Of a DNA stretch of 64,000 nucleotides, positions 1-9,800 are shown in pieces. The notes below the pieces were generated by a model. It worked only from the letters and a program-made list of their open reading frames with translations. It was not told the DNA's origin and made no database searches. How positions within the stretch are numbered: position 1 is the first letter of the stretch; each line of letters starts with the position of its first letter. Origin of the DNA: Kribbella sp. VKM Ac-2568 (GTDB lineage Bacteria > Actinomycetota > Actinomycetes > Propionibacteriales > Kribbellaceae); contig NZ_SLVF01000002.1 of NCBI RefSeq assembly GCF_004345365.1, positions 186,001-250,000 on the forward strand, read 5' to 3'. The translations under genes were made by a program, and so were the position numbers.

Positions 1-503
1 CCGTCCAGCACGGAGTACAGGCTTTCCACCTGGTCGCGGGTGAGTCCCAGGTCCTCGACGTACCGGTCGAGCCACTGGGTCAGGCCGCCCGCGCCGAACG
101 ACTCGATCAGCAGGTCGCGGCCGACGAACTCCCCGAAGGTGAGGAGAGGCATGCCACTGAGGCGGACGAGCAATGCGCCGAGCTGCTCCCCCACCTTCTG
201 GCGTTCCTTGTCCCCGGCGGTGTCGAGATACGTCTGCAGGTTGATCCCGGGCAGCCGCTCGGTCAGTACATAAGGAGGCGCCCCGTCGCCAGCTGGGTCA
301 GGCATCGCGTCCAGCACTCGCGGCACCGGGAGCAGTCCCCGGACGAGCCGCAGCAACGAGACATCCACGGCCGCGCGCTCCGGATGCCGGACGTAGAGCC
401 GGAGCACTGCATCCTCCCCGGCCGCGCTCACGGCGTAGGTCTCCCCGCCGTAGCCGCCGGTGAGCGGTACAGCGCTGGCAGCGAGAGCCTCGAAGTCATC
501 CAT
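1..503 (-). CDS. Aminoglycoside phosphotransferase-like kinase, C-terminus cut by window edge
   Basis: The frame reads from an ATG at 503 (MDDFEALAASAVPLTGGYGG) to the window edge, giving 167 codons. A GGAAGG ribosome site lies about ten bases upstream. The glycine-rich GGYGGETYAV segment, then VLRLYVR and YVLTERLPG, match the N-lobe of APH/choline-kinase-like phosphotransferases, which use ATP to phosphorylate small hydroxylated molecules. The catalytic HxD and DFG-like motifs would lie beyond the window. The substrate cannot be told; this superfamily also covers fructosamine, homoserine and macrolide kinases. It diverges from the TetR gene at 616 and shares its inverted-repeat promoter region. 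Confidence 0.7.
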   Translation of the reverse strand, partial: MDDFEALAASAVPLTGGYGGETYAVSAAGEDAVLRLYVRHPERAAVDVSLLRLVRGLLPVPRVLDAMPDPAGDGAPPYVLTERLPGINLQTYLDTAGDKERQKVGEQLGALLVRLSGMPLLTFGEFVGRDLLIESFGAGGLTQWLDRYVEDLGLTRDQVESLYSVLD

Positions 504-535
504 GTCGCCGCATCCTTCCGCACATCGCCGACAAC

Positions 536-608
536 CATTTCCGCTACCTTAGTTGCGTAAATCGAACCGCACTCCTAAGCTCATTACGAAACCGAGGTAG
601 CGGAAATG
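536..608. promoter_or_regulatory. Long inverted repeat, probable TetR operator in divergent promoter
   Basis: The 25-base element 536-560 recurs inverted at 584-608 with 22 of 25 positions identical. The outer 13 bases (ATTTCCGCTACCT at 537-549 and its complement at 595-607) match perfectly. The elements fill most of the gap between the divergent kinase and TetR starts, and the right one ends 7 bases before the TetR start. Autoregulation of both promoters by the adjacent TetR protein is the natural inference. Binding is not shown by sequence alone. Confidence 0.65.
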
Positions 609-615
609 AGGAGCG

Positions 616-1182
616 ATGGTCGGGCGAGGAAGACCGCGGGATGCCGGCGTCGAGCAGCGGGTGCTGGCCGCCGCGCTCAACGAGATCCGGCAAGGCGGGT
701 ACGCCGGACTCTCGGTCGACCGGGTCGCCGAGCAGGCGGGGGTGGCGAAGACGACGCTCTACCGCCGGTGGCCAAGCAAGGCCGAACTGGTGGTCGCGTT
801 GATCACGAGCCTCCGGGAGGACGTCCCGTTCGAGCCGACCGACGACCCACGCCGCGACCTCACCGGCCTCGTCACCGCGATCGCGACCAACCTCGCCTCC
901 ACTCCGCCCGCACTGATCGCGGACTTGGCCGCGGCCGCCGCCCGCGAACCGCGCGTCGGCGAGAGCGTCAGAGCCCTCTGGGCCGAGCGCCATCGCGCTG
1001 TGACCGCCGTCGTCGCGAAGGCCCAGGACGCGGGCCTCGTCCTCGACCACGTCTCCCCTGCGGTCCTGGTCGACCAACTCGTCGGCCCGCTGTACTACCG
1101 GCTCCTCGTCACCGGCGAGCCACTCACCCCCGACTACGCGAGGAAGCTCGTCCGCAGCGTCCTCGGACCTGAGGAGTCCTGA
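616..1182 (+). CDS. TetR/AcrR family transcriptional regulator
   Basis: A 188-residue protein with a basic start (MVGRGRPRD) and a TetR-type helix-turn-helix at about residues 32-51 (VAEQAGVAKTTLYRRW). The helical remainder would bind the ligand and form the dimer. An in-frame TGA at 607-609 fixes the ATG at 616 as the most upstream start. A GAGGAG stretch sits very close to it, so initiation could be weak. The stop overlaps the next start by one base (TGATG), so it is co-transcribed with the SRPBCC gene. The inverted repeat just upstream suggests it represses itself and the divergent kinase gene. Its ligand is unknown. Confidence 0.9.
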   Translation: MVGRGRPRDAGVEQRVLAAALNEIRQGGYAGLSVDRVAEQAGVAKTTLYRRWPSKAELVVALITSLREDVPFEPTDDPRRDLTGLVTAIATNLASTPPALIADLAAAAAREPRVGESVRALWAERHRAVTAVVAKAQDAGLVLDHVSPAVLVDQLVGPLYYRLLVTGEPLTPDYARKLVRSVLGPEES

Positions 1183-1730
1183 TGACCACCGCCACCGAGA
1201 ACAAGAACAAGAAGAGCCCGGTACGCCGTCGCGTGCTCGCCGGCGTCGGCGCCTTCGCCGTCCTGCTCGCCGGGTACTGCGTCTACGCGATCGCCCACAC
1301 GACCGTGCTCCACACCGAGATCGAGATCGACGCGACGCCCGACCAGGTCTGGCAGGTGCTCGCCGACCGCGACGCCTACCCCGAGTGGAACCCGTTCCTC
1401 GTGTCGTCGACGGGTGAGCTGAAGGTCGGCGCGAGGATCACCAACGTGCTCAAGGACACGAATGGCAAGGAGACGACCTTCACTCCGGAGCTGCTCGCGG
1501 TCGACCCGGGCAAGGAGCTGCGCTGGATCGGCAAGATCGGTTTCGGCGGCATCTTCGACGGCGAGCACTCGTTCCGGATCGAGCCCCTCGACGGCGGCCG
1601 GTCGAAGCTGATCCAGGAGGAGAGGTTCAACGGAGTCGCGGTCCCCTTCACGGTCGGCATGCTGAACGACACGATCAAGCCCCAGTTCCAGGCGATGAAC
1701 CAGGCCCTCGCGGCCCGCGCCGCCGGCTGA
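1182..1730 (+). CDS. SRPBCC (START-like) protein with N-terminal membrane anchor
   Basis: The 182-residue product starts with a lysine/arginine-rich tail and one hydrophobic segment at about residues 19-38. A polyketide cyclase/START-like domain follows (TEIEIDATPDQVWQVLAD, then YPEWNPF). Such domains form a cavity that binds hydrophobic ligands, and here it would sit outside the membrane. The gene overlaps the TetR stop by one base and is probably controlled by that regulator. A regulator paired with a ligand-binding protein suggests response to a lipophilic compound, but this is inference. Confidence 0.8.
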   Translation: MTTATENKNKKSPVRRRVLAGVGAFAVLLAGYCVYAIAHTTVLHTEIEIDATPDQVWQVLADRDAYPEWNPFLVSSTGELKVGARITNVLKDTNGKETTFTPELLAVDPGKELRWIGKIGFGGIFDGEHSFRIEPLDGGRSKLIQEERFNGVAVPFTVGMLNDTIKPQFQAMNQALAARAAG

Positions 1731-1794
1731 CGCCGCGCACCCCGAGCCTGCGGAGGCGCACCTGAGCCGGCGCCGGTGCAACTGCGCCGCCGGT

Positions 1795-1800
1795 TAGGGT
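1795..1800 (+). promoter_or_regulatory. Candidate -10 box of a leaderless promoter
   Basis: TAGGGT fits the actinobacterial TANNNT -10 pattern and is followed by six bases and the GTG start at 1807. That spacing puts the transcript 5' end at or next to the start codon. No separate Shine-Dalgarno is needed. No clear -35 is visible. Confidence 0.45.
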
Positions 1801-1806
1801 GATGCG

Positions 1807-2598
1807 GTGGTGGAGCCGCGGCGGGTGGAGTTGAGCGAGCCGGAGACCTCGAGGGCCAGCCGGACCTACTGGGACTCGGCCGCCGGCGAGTACCTCGAGG
1901 AGCACGGCGCGTTCCTCGGCGACGACAAGTTCATCTGGTGTCCCGAGGGTGTGGACGAGGCAACCGCCCAGCTCCTCGGCCCGGTACGCGGCAAGCGCAT
2001 CCTCGAGGTCGGCTGTGGTGCCGCCCAGTGCTCCCGATGGCTCGTCGGCCAAGGCGCCAACATAGTCGCCTTCGACATCTCCGTCGAACAACTCCGCATC
2101 GCGCACGAACTCGACCGCCGCACCGGCACCGCAGTACGGACTGTTGCCGCCAATGCGATGGCCGTTCCGTTCAAGGACGAAGCTTTCGACATCGTGTGCT
2201 CGGCGTTCGGCGCGCTGCCGTTCGTCGCCGACGCGGAGGCGGCACTCCGGGAGATCGCCCGGAGCTTGAAACCCGGCGGGCTACTCGTGTTCTCGGTCAC
2301 GCACCCGATCCGGTGGAGCATGCCGGACGACCCGACACCGGCCGGCCTGCGGATCACCCAGTCGTACTTCGACCGCACGCCGTATGTCGAGGTGGACGAC
2401 GACGGCACCGCGATCTACGCCGAGCACCATCGCACCACCGGCGACTGGGTCCGAGCGCTCACCGGCGCCGGCCTGGTCATCGACGATCTGCTCGAACCCG
2501 AATGGCCGGCCGGCCACGATCAGGTCTGGGGCGGCTGGGGACCAGACCGCGGCCGCCTGGTCCCAGGCACCGCGATCTGGTCGGCCCACAAGCCCTGA
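1807..2598 (+). CDS. Class I SAM-dependent methyltransferase
   Basis: The 263-residue protein has the SAM-binding motif ILEVGCGAAQCSRW at about residues 65-78, an acidic motif II (IVAFDIS), and the post-motif segments FDIVCSAFGALPF and ALREIARSLKPGGLLVFSVT typical of Methyltransf_11 enzymes. It transfers a methyl group from S-adenosylmethionine to an unidentified acceptor. The start is one of two tandem GTG codons. A TAGGGT box six bases upstream suggests leaderless expression. It is separated from the TetR-SRPBCC pair by 76 bases and converges on the DUF3068 gene. Confidence 0.88.
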   Translation: MVEPRRVELSEPETSRASRTYWDSAAGEYLEEHGAFLGDDKFIWCPEGVDEATAQLLGPVRGKRILEVGCGAAQCSRWLVGQGANIVAFDISVEQLRIAHELDRRTGTAVRTVAANAMAVPFKDEAFDIVCSAFGALPFVADAEAALREIARSLKPGGLLVFSVTHPIRWSMPDDPTPAGLRITQSYFDRTPYVEVDDDGTAIYAEHHRTTGDWVRALTGAGLVIDDLLEPEWPAGHDQVWGGWGPDRGRLVPGTAIWSAHKP

Positions 2599-2637
2599 AC
2601 AATCAAACCCTGAACCCGCCACAGACCCCTGAACGGG

Positions 2638-3744
2638 TCAGACGGATTCCGCCGGCTCTGAAGTGTCCGGCTCGGCGGTCCGCCGCGGACGGACCTGGAA
2701 GAACACGACCACGCCCAGCAATAGCAGTCCGATGATCAGCGAGACGAGTGGCACCCAGAAGCCGATCGCGTGCAACTGAGCGGCCTTCGCCTTGTAGCCG
2801 CCCTCGTCGACGCCGTTCTCCTTGGCGCCCTCGACGTTCTTCTTCACCGTGTCCGCGTCGTACTCGATCTGCACCTGGGTCGCGGTGACCTTCGCCTCGC
2901 CGTTGTAGCTGAGCGAGGCGAGCTGCTGCTCCCGGCCCTTGATGATCGCGCCGGTGACCGGCTCGATCCACAGCGTCCGGGTGTTCTGGTAGCTGCGCTG
3001 CACCTCGACCGAGTCCATCCCGGGCTCACCGACGAGCTTGCCCGGCACCTTCAGCGGCGTGGCGAGCGGCAGGTCCTGCTTCGGCACGTCCTGCTCGAAG
3101 CGGTACACGGTGAGACCGTTGAGCTTGGTCTCCTCCTTGAAGTCGATCGGGTACGCCTTGCGCGTGGTGGTGTCCCAGAACTGGTACCGCTTCTTCTCGG
3201 TGCCGAACGGGAACTTCAGCACCAGGCCCTGGTGTCCCTTGAAGAACGGGCTGTCCTCCTTAGGTGTCAGCCGGTCCTCCTTCCTCAGCGTGGTGGTGAT
3301 GTACTCCCCGCTGTTGTCCTTCGAGGCGTCCGGGCTCCAGCGCACCGACTCGCCCGTGGTCGCGTCCAGCACGACCCGTTCCTGCACGAAGCTCAGCGGC
3401 GCCTTCGCGGTCTCACTCGCGGACTCGGGGAACTGGTAGTCCTTATCCGTGTCCGTCACCACGGCGGTGTCGAACACCACCACCTTGCGATTCAGTTCCT
3501 TGCTGATCTTCTCAGCCGCGACCACGTCGCCCCGGACGGTCCGGCGCGAGTACAGGTCGACGTTCTTCTCCGCCAGGTCCGCCACGCTGAAGATGGTGGC
3601 GTCCTTGCCCACCGACACCGTGTGCGCGACCTGGTCGGCAGGTGCGACGGCGAGCGTCGGATACGCGTAGAACTTCGCCAGCGCGGCTACGCCGACGAAG
3701 AAAATCCCCAGCGCGATCACCAGTGCACGACTGCGATTCCCCAC
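2638..3744 (-). CDS. DUF3068 (PorA-family-annotated) membrane protein
   Basis: A 368-residue protein with an N-terminal transmembrane segment (ALVIALGIFFVGVAALAKF), a large extracytoplasmic beta-rich domain, and a second membrane segment near the C-terminus (IGFWVPLVSLIIGLLLLGV). This layout and the motif VLDATTGE...FPFGTEKKRYQFWD fit DUF3068, the family of M. tuberculosis Rv0227c. The function is unknown. The 'PorA' label in databases reflects weak similarity and should not be read as a porin call. The GTG start at 3744 follows a GGGAGGGG ribosome site. It sits at the edge of the envelope-glycan locus, as in mycobacteria. Confidence 0.85.
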   Translation of the reverse strand: MGNRSRALVIALGIFFVGVAALAKFYAYPTLAVAPADQVAHTVSVGKDATIFSVADLAEKNVDLYSRRTVRGDVVAAEKISKELNRKVVVFDTAVVTDTDKDYQFPESASETAKAPLSFVQERVVLDATTGESVRWSPDASKDNSGEYITTTLRKEDRLTPKEDSPFFKGHQGLVLKFPFGTEKKRYQFWDTTTRKAYPIDFKEETKLNGLTVYRFEQDVPKQDLPLATPLKVPGKLVGEPGMDSVEVQRSYQNTRTLWIEPVTGAIIKGREQQLASLSYNGEAKVTATQVQIEYDADTVKKNVEGAKENGVDEGGYKAKAAQLHAIGFWVPLVSLIIGLLLLGVVVFFQVRPRRTAEPDTSEPAESV

Positions 3745-3842
3745 AACAACCCCTCCCGGTCTGTCCGCGGGACGCTACCAGCGAGTAGGGACGCTTGAAC
3801 AGAGAACGGGGGCGACAAAATCCGGCAGTGGCCGAACTGTCA

Positions 3843-3848
3843 TATAGT
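3843..3848 (+). promoter_or_regulatory. Candidate -10 box (TATAGT), leaderless start
   Basis: TATAGT ends eight bases before the ATG at 3857 and no ribosome site separates them, so the transcript probably begins at or near the A of the ATG. It lies in the 112-base divergent gap shared with the DUF3068 gene. The -35 is not convincing. Confidence 0.45.
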
Positions 3849-3856
3849 CCGCCTCC

Positions 3857-5668
3857 ATGAGGGGGATCTGGGGTACCGTCGCGCTGCTTCGCCGACCACC
3901 GGACCAGGCCGTACTGCGAGGCGTGGTGGTCGCCGTCGCGGTCGTGCAGGCTGGGGTGCTCGGCCTGCTGGCGCGACGTGGTTATTGGCTCAGCGACGAC
4001 CTCGACTTCCTCGTGCAGGGCAGCCGTGGCTTCGCGCCGCGCGAGCTGCTGACCCCGGTGAACGACCACATCGCGCCGGGTCTGCGCTTCGTGTACGCCG
4101 GCTTCGCCGAGCTGGCTCCGCTGAACTGGGACGTGACCATCGCGTGGCGGATGATCATGCAGGCCTTGGCGATCACGCTGATGGGCCTCCTGCTGCTCAG
4201 GCTTCTCGGCTCCAGCTGGTGGGTCGTCACCGGAACTCTCCTCTACGCGTTGACCCCGCTGAGCATGCCCTCGTTCATGTCGTTGTCCAGCGGCGTGAAC
4301 AACCTGCCCGCCCACGTCTTCGGCCTGTTGCTGCTGCACGCGACCCTCGACTGGTATTCCGGCCGCCGGCTCCGGGCGATTGCCTACGGCCCCCTTTCGT
4401 TGCTGATCTCCTTGGCCTGCTGGGAGAAGTCGGCCCTCATCCTCGTCACTGTCGTCGCCCTGGCGTTCTATCAGCGGACTGAGCCGCTCGGGCCGTGGTT
4501 GCGCCGGACGCTGCCGTACGCGGCCGCGCTACTGATGCCAGTAGTTGCCTTTGGCATCGTTTATCTGCGGCACGGCAATCCTTCGGCGGGCCGGCTGCCG
4601 TCACCGCGGCAACTGCTCGACCTGGCCGGCCACGCGTTCGCCGTACCGCTGGGTGCGCTGGTCGGTGGACCGTGGGGGTGGAACGCTTTCGGCACCCCGA
4701 TGGGTCTGGCGACGCCGCCCGCGGCGGCCTTGTTTCTCGGTGGGCTCGTCGCGGCCTTCCTGCTGCTGACTGCCTGGCGCCGAGATCGGCGAGCGCTGCT
4801 GCTTTGGGGATCGGTCGTCGTCTACGTGCTGGTGACCCTGCTGGTGGTGTCCTACGGGCGGTTCAGGTTGTTCGGCGGCATCTTCACCGCGCACTACCAC
4901 TACTGGTCGGATCTCTCGATCCCGCTGACGTTGGCCGTGGTGCTGACGGCGACCTCCGTCCGGCCGCGCCTTGTCTTCGCCCGCTTCGCGCCAGTGGCAG
5001 CGTTATGCTGCCTGCTCGCCTGGATCGCGGGGACTGTTGTGACGTACACCGGTTTCGCCGAGCAGTGGGCCAAGAACCCCGCCAAGCCGTACTTCGCGAC
5101 CGTCCGGGCCGACCTCGATAGGTCCGGGCCGACGGCGAACCTGTGGGACACCAAGATGCCACCGACGATCGTCAGCCTGCTGTCGGCCGACATCAGGCTC
5201 TCGCTGATGCTGCGGATGACCGGCATCCCGTTCCAGTCGCAGGCCCCCGGCAGCGAGCCGTCCATCGTGGATGACACCGGCCGGCTCCGGCCGGCGACCC
5301 TGACCGTCTGGTCGCAGGCCGAACCGCCCAAGACCGGCAACGCCATCTGCGACCTGGTCGTGCGAGGGACGGAACCCGTGACGCTGCCGCTGCACTCGAC
5401 CCCGGCCGAGGCTGCCAGCAGCAACTGGTACGCCAAGATCAGCTACTTCTCCAACCGGGAGAACCACGTGGTGGTCGAACTGCTCGACGACTACGGCTCC
5501 GTCGCCGCGATGCCGGCCGTCACCTGGCCGGCCGCGTTGCCGGGCACCATGTACTTCGGTCCGTCGGAACGCATCGGTGCCACCGCGGTGCGGCTGCGTT
5601 CGACGGATCCCGGGACGAACCTCTGCCTGGGCCACATCGAGATCGGACTGCCGCGGGTGAATGGATGA
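3857..5668 (+). CDS. Polytopic membrane protein, GT-C glycosyltransferase-like
   Basis: The 603-residue protein has about ten hydrophobic segments in its first two thirds and a soluble C-terminal third. The first extracytoplasmic loop carries acidic residues (WLSDDLDFL) followed by VNDHIAPGLRF. This layout is typical of GT-C enzymes that take sugars from polyprenyl-phosphate donors, but I cannot assign a family from memory. Its stop overlaps the acyltransferase start by four bases (ATGA), so the two are translationally coupled. The context (acyltransferase, AftD-like enzyme, GT4, flippase) favours a role in building a surface glycan. Donor and acceptor are unknown. Confidence 0.6.
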   Translation: MRGIWGTVALLRRPPDQAVLRGVVVAVAVVQAGVLGLLARRGYWLSDDLDFLVQGSRGFAPRELLTPVNDHIAPGLRFVYAGFAELAPLNWDVTIAWRMIMQALAITLMGLLLLRLLGSSWWVVTGTLLYALTPLSMPSFMSLSSGVNNLPAHVFGLLLLHATLDWYSGRRLRAIAYGPLSLLISLACWEKSALILVTVVALAFYQRTEPLGPWLRRTLPYAAALLMPVVAFGIVYLRHGNPSAGRLPSPRQLLDLAGHAFAVPLGALVGGPWGWNAFGTPMGLATPPAAALFLGGLVAAFLLLTAWRRDRRALLLWGSVVVYVLVTLLVVSYGRFRLFGGIFTAHYHYWSDLSIPLTLAVVLTATSVRPRLVFARFAPVAALCCLLAWIAGTVVTYTGFAEQWAKNPAKPYFATVRADLDRSGPTANLWDTKMPPTIVSLLSADIRLSLMLRMTGIPFQSQAPGSEPSIVDDTGRLRPATLTVWSQAEPPKTGNAICDLVVRGTEPVTLPLHSTPAEAASSNWYAKISYFSNRENHVVVELLDDYGSVAAMPAVTWPAALPGTMYFGPSERIGATAVRLRSTDPGTNLCLGHIEIGLPRVNG

Positions 5669-6888
5669 GACGGACCAGATTCCCCGCCCTCGACGGCCTG
5701 CGAGCGGTCGGCGCACTCGCGGTCCTTGGCACGCATATCGGCTTCCACAGCGGTGACGCGTTGACCGGCCCGTTCTCGGGGCTGCTGGCCCGGTTGGACG
5801 TCGGAGTGGCGATCTTCTTCGCGATCTCCGGGTTCCTGCTTTACCGGCCCTGGGTGGTCGCCTGGTTCGAGGAGACCGAGCCGCCCCTCGTCCTGCCGTA
5901 CCTGCGCAATCGCGCCCTGCGGATCCTGCCCGCCCTGTGGGTCGTCGTACTGCTCGCCGCTCTCGTCGTACCGCACGACCGGGCAGTGTCGTGGGTGGTG
6001 TACCTGCGGCATGCCACGCTGACCCAGATCTACGCGCACGATCCACCTGCGGACGGGCTCACCCAGCTGTGGAGCCTGGCAACGGAGGTCGTGTTCTACC
6101 TGTTGCTGCCGATCCTGGCGATGCTGCTGACCGGCTACGACCGCCCGACTCGGCGCGGTGTGCGTTGGCGGCTCGCTGTCCTCGCAACGTTCACGCTGCT
6201 CGGCCCGGCCTGGATGGCCGGAGTCAACGCCGGCAAGCACGCGATCGCCGGGCTCTGGTTGCCCGGTTACCTCGGCTGGTTCGCAGTCGGTATGGCCCTC
6301 GCCCTGTGGCAGGTGGCTCGCAGCAGTGGGCGGCTCGGCCCGTCAGCGCTCGACACGCTGACCAAGCTGCCAGGTACGGTCTGGGCCGCCGCAGTCGCAC
6401 TCCTCGTGATCGCGAGCACCCCGATAGCCGGTCCGTTCAGCCTGATAGCGCCGACTCCTGGGCAGGCCTTCACGAAGAGCCTTCTTTACACGGCGATCGC
6501 CGCGTGCGTGATCTTTCCCGCGGTCACCCCGACGGCCAGGACCGCCAAGGTCCTGGGTGGACGGGTCGGCCACATCGCCGGAGACATCTCGTACGGCGTG
6601 TTCCTCTACCACCTGATAGTGCTCAGCCTGGTCGAGCGACTGATCGGGTTCGAGCTGTTCCACGGCCAGCTCGCGCTCTTGTTCTTCTCGACCCTGGCTG
6701 GGTCAGCCGCTCTCGCGGCCGTGAGCTACTACTGCCTGGAGCGGCCGATCATGCGCCGGGGCCGACGGGACAGAAGCTACGACGTCTCGCCGGTAGGCCT
6801 GGACAAGAGGGCCAGCGCGCAGCCGAACAGGACAGACGCCTGGACGACACCCGAGGTCAGCCCTGCTCCCCCGGCTGGCCAGGGCTGA
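5665..6888 (+). CDS. Acyltransferase 3 family membrane protein (OafA/YrhL type)
   Basis: A 407-residue integral membrane protein opening with FPALDGLRAVGALAVLGTH, the usual acyltransferase-3 start with its catalytic-region histidine. VGVAIFFAISGFLLYRPW and LRNRALRILPALWVVV follow. Family members move acetyl or other acyl groups onto exported sugars. It overlaps the preceding gene by four bases. Its last 112 bases lie antisense to the 3' end of the AftD-like gene. Rv0228, an acyltransferase next to a DUF3068 gene in M. tuberculosis, is the likely counterpart. The donor and sugar are unknown. Confidence 0.9.
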   Translation: MRRTRFPALDGLRAVGALAVLGTHIGFHSGDALTGPFSGLLARLDVGVAIFFAISGFLLYRPWVVAWFEETEPPLVLPYLRNRALRILPALWVVVLLAALVVPHDRAVSWVVYLRHATLTQIYAHDPPADGLTQLWSLATEVVFYLLLPILAMLLTGYDRPTRRGVRWRLAVLATFTLLGPAWMAGVNAGKHAIAGLWLPGYLGWFAVGMALALWQVARSSGRLGPSALDTLTKLPGTVWAAAVALLVIASTPIAGPFSLIAPTPGQAFTKSLLYTAIAACVIFPAVTPTARTAKVLGGRVGHIAGDISYGVFLYHLIVLSLVERLIGFELFHGQLALLFFSTLAGSAALAAVSYYCLERPIMRRGRRDRSYDVSPVGLDKRASAQPNRTDAWTTPEVSPAPPAGQG

Positions 6889-9800
6889 ACCACTGCGACC
6901 AGGGTCCCCGCCAGAACCGCGCCGGCCGTCACCGCGAGCACCGCGATCCGGCGGTCGGACAGGAACCACGAACACACTGCTGCGAGCATGACCGCTCCCA
7001 GGCCGATCCAGCCGGACATGAACGTGCCGGCGGCCAGGCCGAACACCACCGCAACCCACGGCCTGACTCTGCGTGCCTCCCGGAGCCGGTGGCCCGAGTA
7101 CCTTGATCCACGGCGGAAAAACACCGCCAGGGCGAGCACGGCCAGCATGGCGACAAGACCGACCAGCAGGCCAGCCCGGTACGTACGGTCGGGCATGAAC
7201 CGCGCAGTGACGACCTGCTCGGCTCCGGCAGGCAGCAGCCAGCCTTGTTGCCAGCCGCCGATCCGGATCGGCGCCAGCTTGTGCCCGGTGCCGTCGTACG
7301 CCACCCAGCCGTCGCTGTAGTTCTGGGCGACTGTCAGCACCGACTGCTCCTCGGCGGCCGGCACCTCGATGGTCAGCTCGGCGGGGTTGGGTCGCCATAC
7401 CTCCACGTTCCTCACCGGCGTGGCAGCCGCCCTGGCGAGACCTGACCTGGTCAGCGTGAGCGCCACCGGCACGAAGCCGCCTCCGGCCAGCGCATCGACG
7501 TTGTGCCGCCCGGCCTGCAAGGGAACCGCCGTGTGCTCCCCGCAGGTGGTGAACGTCACCGGCCGACGCTGCAGGACGTCGCGCACGGTTGCCTTCACCT
7601 CGGTGTCAGCCGGGACGCCGTCCACTCGCAAAGCCGGGCCGAACCCGCAGTACGCGCCGGTGCGGGCGTCCGGATCCAACGCTCTCCGCAGGTCGTCCGC
7701 ACCCAGGACCCGGATCTCGGACACGCCGACCGGCGCGGTCCGGGCAGCCCCGCTGGCCGAGTCGAAGTCGATCAGCGGCTTGGTCGAGGTGAAGAAGACC
7801 TCGATCGACCTGGCCGCACGGGCGGGGAACCTGACATATCCTTCCGGGTCCACCGTGAGCTCCACCGGAGCGGCACCGCCGAGCCGGACCGACACCCCGG
7901 TGGGCTGGGACGCGGCCAGGTACGGATCGGTGAGGAACTGCAACCCCTTGACTTTCCTTGCCCGAGGCAACCTCAAGGTCAGTCGCGGTCGCAGGTCGGT
8001 GACGTTCGCGACCCAGCCCGTGCCGAGATCGCGGTCCACCGCGGCACCGGGCCGACCCTCCGGCGCGGCCACCGCGCGGGACGAAGCATAGGCAGTGATG
8101 GCTCCTGGCGTGGCGAGCAGCCGGTCGAGTGCGGTCCCGTCCTTGGGAAGCGCGGTGCCCTGGAGCTGGTAGGACGCCGCCCCGGGCAGGTCCACACTGC
8201 GCAGGAGGCCCGTCGGTTCCTCGGAGTCCGAGGCGGTCGCCTGCCGGCACAACGGCCGGTTGTCCACGTGCAGGCAGGCCGATCGCCCGATCTCCTGGTT
8301 CCTGAACACCAGCGCGTCCGGCTGACGGGCCAGCCCCGACGGCACCGCCAGCCGGCTGACCGGAGTGAGACCGGGCACGGTCAGCTCGGCGATCGACACC
8401 CCGTTCGGATTCTTGCCATCCGTCACACCGACGCGGACCCGCAGTCGTTGGGTGTGACCGGGGGGCGTAGGGATGTTCTGCGCTTCGTTCGTGCCGGCCA
8501 CCACGGTCGTCAACGAGCCGGCATCGGTCGTCACCTCCAGCGTCCGTACCGGCTCGGTAGTCGGCGCCGCCAGCGAGAACTGGATCTTCAGACCTTCCAC
8601 CGAGCGCTGCGCCGAGAAGCTGAGCTCGAGCCACTCGCCACTGCTGCGGCCGAACGTGCCCGAGATCCAGCGGCTCGACGGGTCACCGTCGACGGCCGCG
8701 AACGGGCCGTTGCCCGGGCCGGTCCACAGCGTGGCGTTGGCGTCGCCCGCGGACGACGACGCCCGTACGTCGACCAGTCCGTCGGCCCACGTCCTCGTAG
8801 TACTGGGCGCGGCCGGGTCGACGACGTACCCGAGAGCTCGTCTGCGCAGCGTGCCAGGATCGGAGCCGGTCAGCACGGCCGAATAGTTGTCCGCCGCCCG
8901 GCCGACGGAGACCTCGCGACGCTGCATGCCGTCCGTCTGGACCAATGGGAGGTCCTTGAAGCGGCCGGCGGCGTCCGAGCTCGTCACGGCCTCGCGGTCC
9001 CCACCCAGCGCCGTCACGACACCCGGCACGTCCTCGGGAGCCCCGCGGACCTCCACCAACTGCGACTGCGGGACCAGGCGTGCCCCGGTCGTCGTGCCGA
9101 CGTCGTAGATCTCCACGCTGGGGTACGGCAGCCGGGTACGCCCGTCGAGGGTCACCCCGGGTTGCTCCATGGTGCTGCCCGTGAGCGGGCCGAACGAGGC
9201 CACCCGTTTGATGGCGGACTCGGCCAGGCTTTCATGGACCGCGAGAGTCGGACTGACCTGAGCGTCGTACCGGAGGTCGTTCCGCACGACGACGTACCGG
9301 ACGCCTGCCCGCGCGAGGGTTTGCTGCAGGGTCCTGTCACCGACACCCGTACCGAGTCGGCGCTCCACCTCGTCCAGCCAGCGCGTAGTACCGGCAGAGC
9401 CGAGCGGTACCGCGTCCCGCACGGCCATCGGGCGTTTCAGCAAAGCCTGGAAGGGCTCATCCTTCGTCGAGCCCCAGGTGAAGTCCGCGAAGGACGCGGC
9501 CGGTACAACGAGCACGCTGCCGCTCGTCTGCTGACTGTCGAGCCAGCGGGCCGCCTGACGCCAGTGCGCCGGGATCGCCTCGTATCCCTCGGTTCGCGGC
9601 AGCTGGGCGAAGATCGCAGGCGTGGCCACCGACACGACGAGGAAGGCGGCCAGCACCGGCACGATCCGGCGGTGAACTCCGGAGGCCGTCGCCCAACTGG
9701 TCAAGCGGGTGAGGGCGTGAGCCGCGGCGAGCATGAGCGGCAGGCGCACGACCAGCTCGAACTTGTGGGTGTTACGCAAGGCTGCGAGCGGCCCGTCGAG

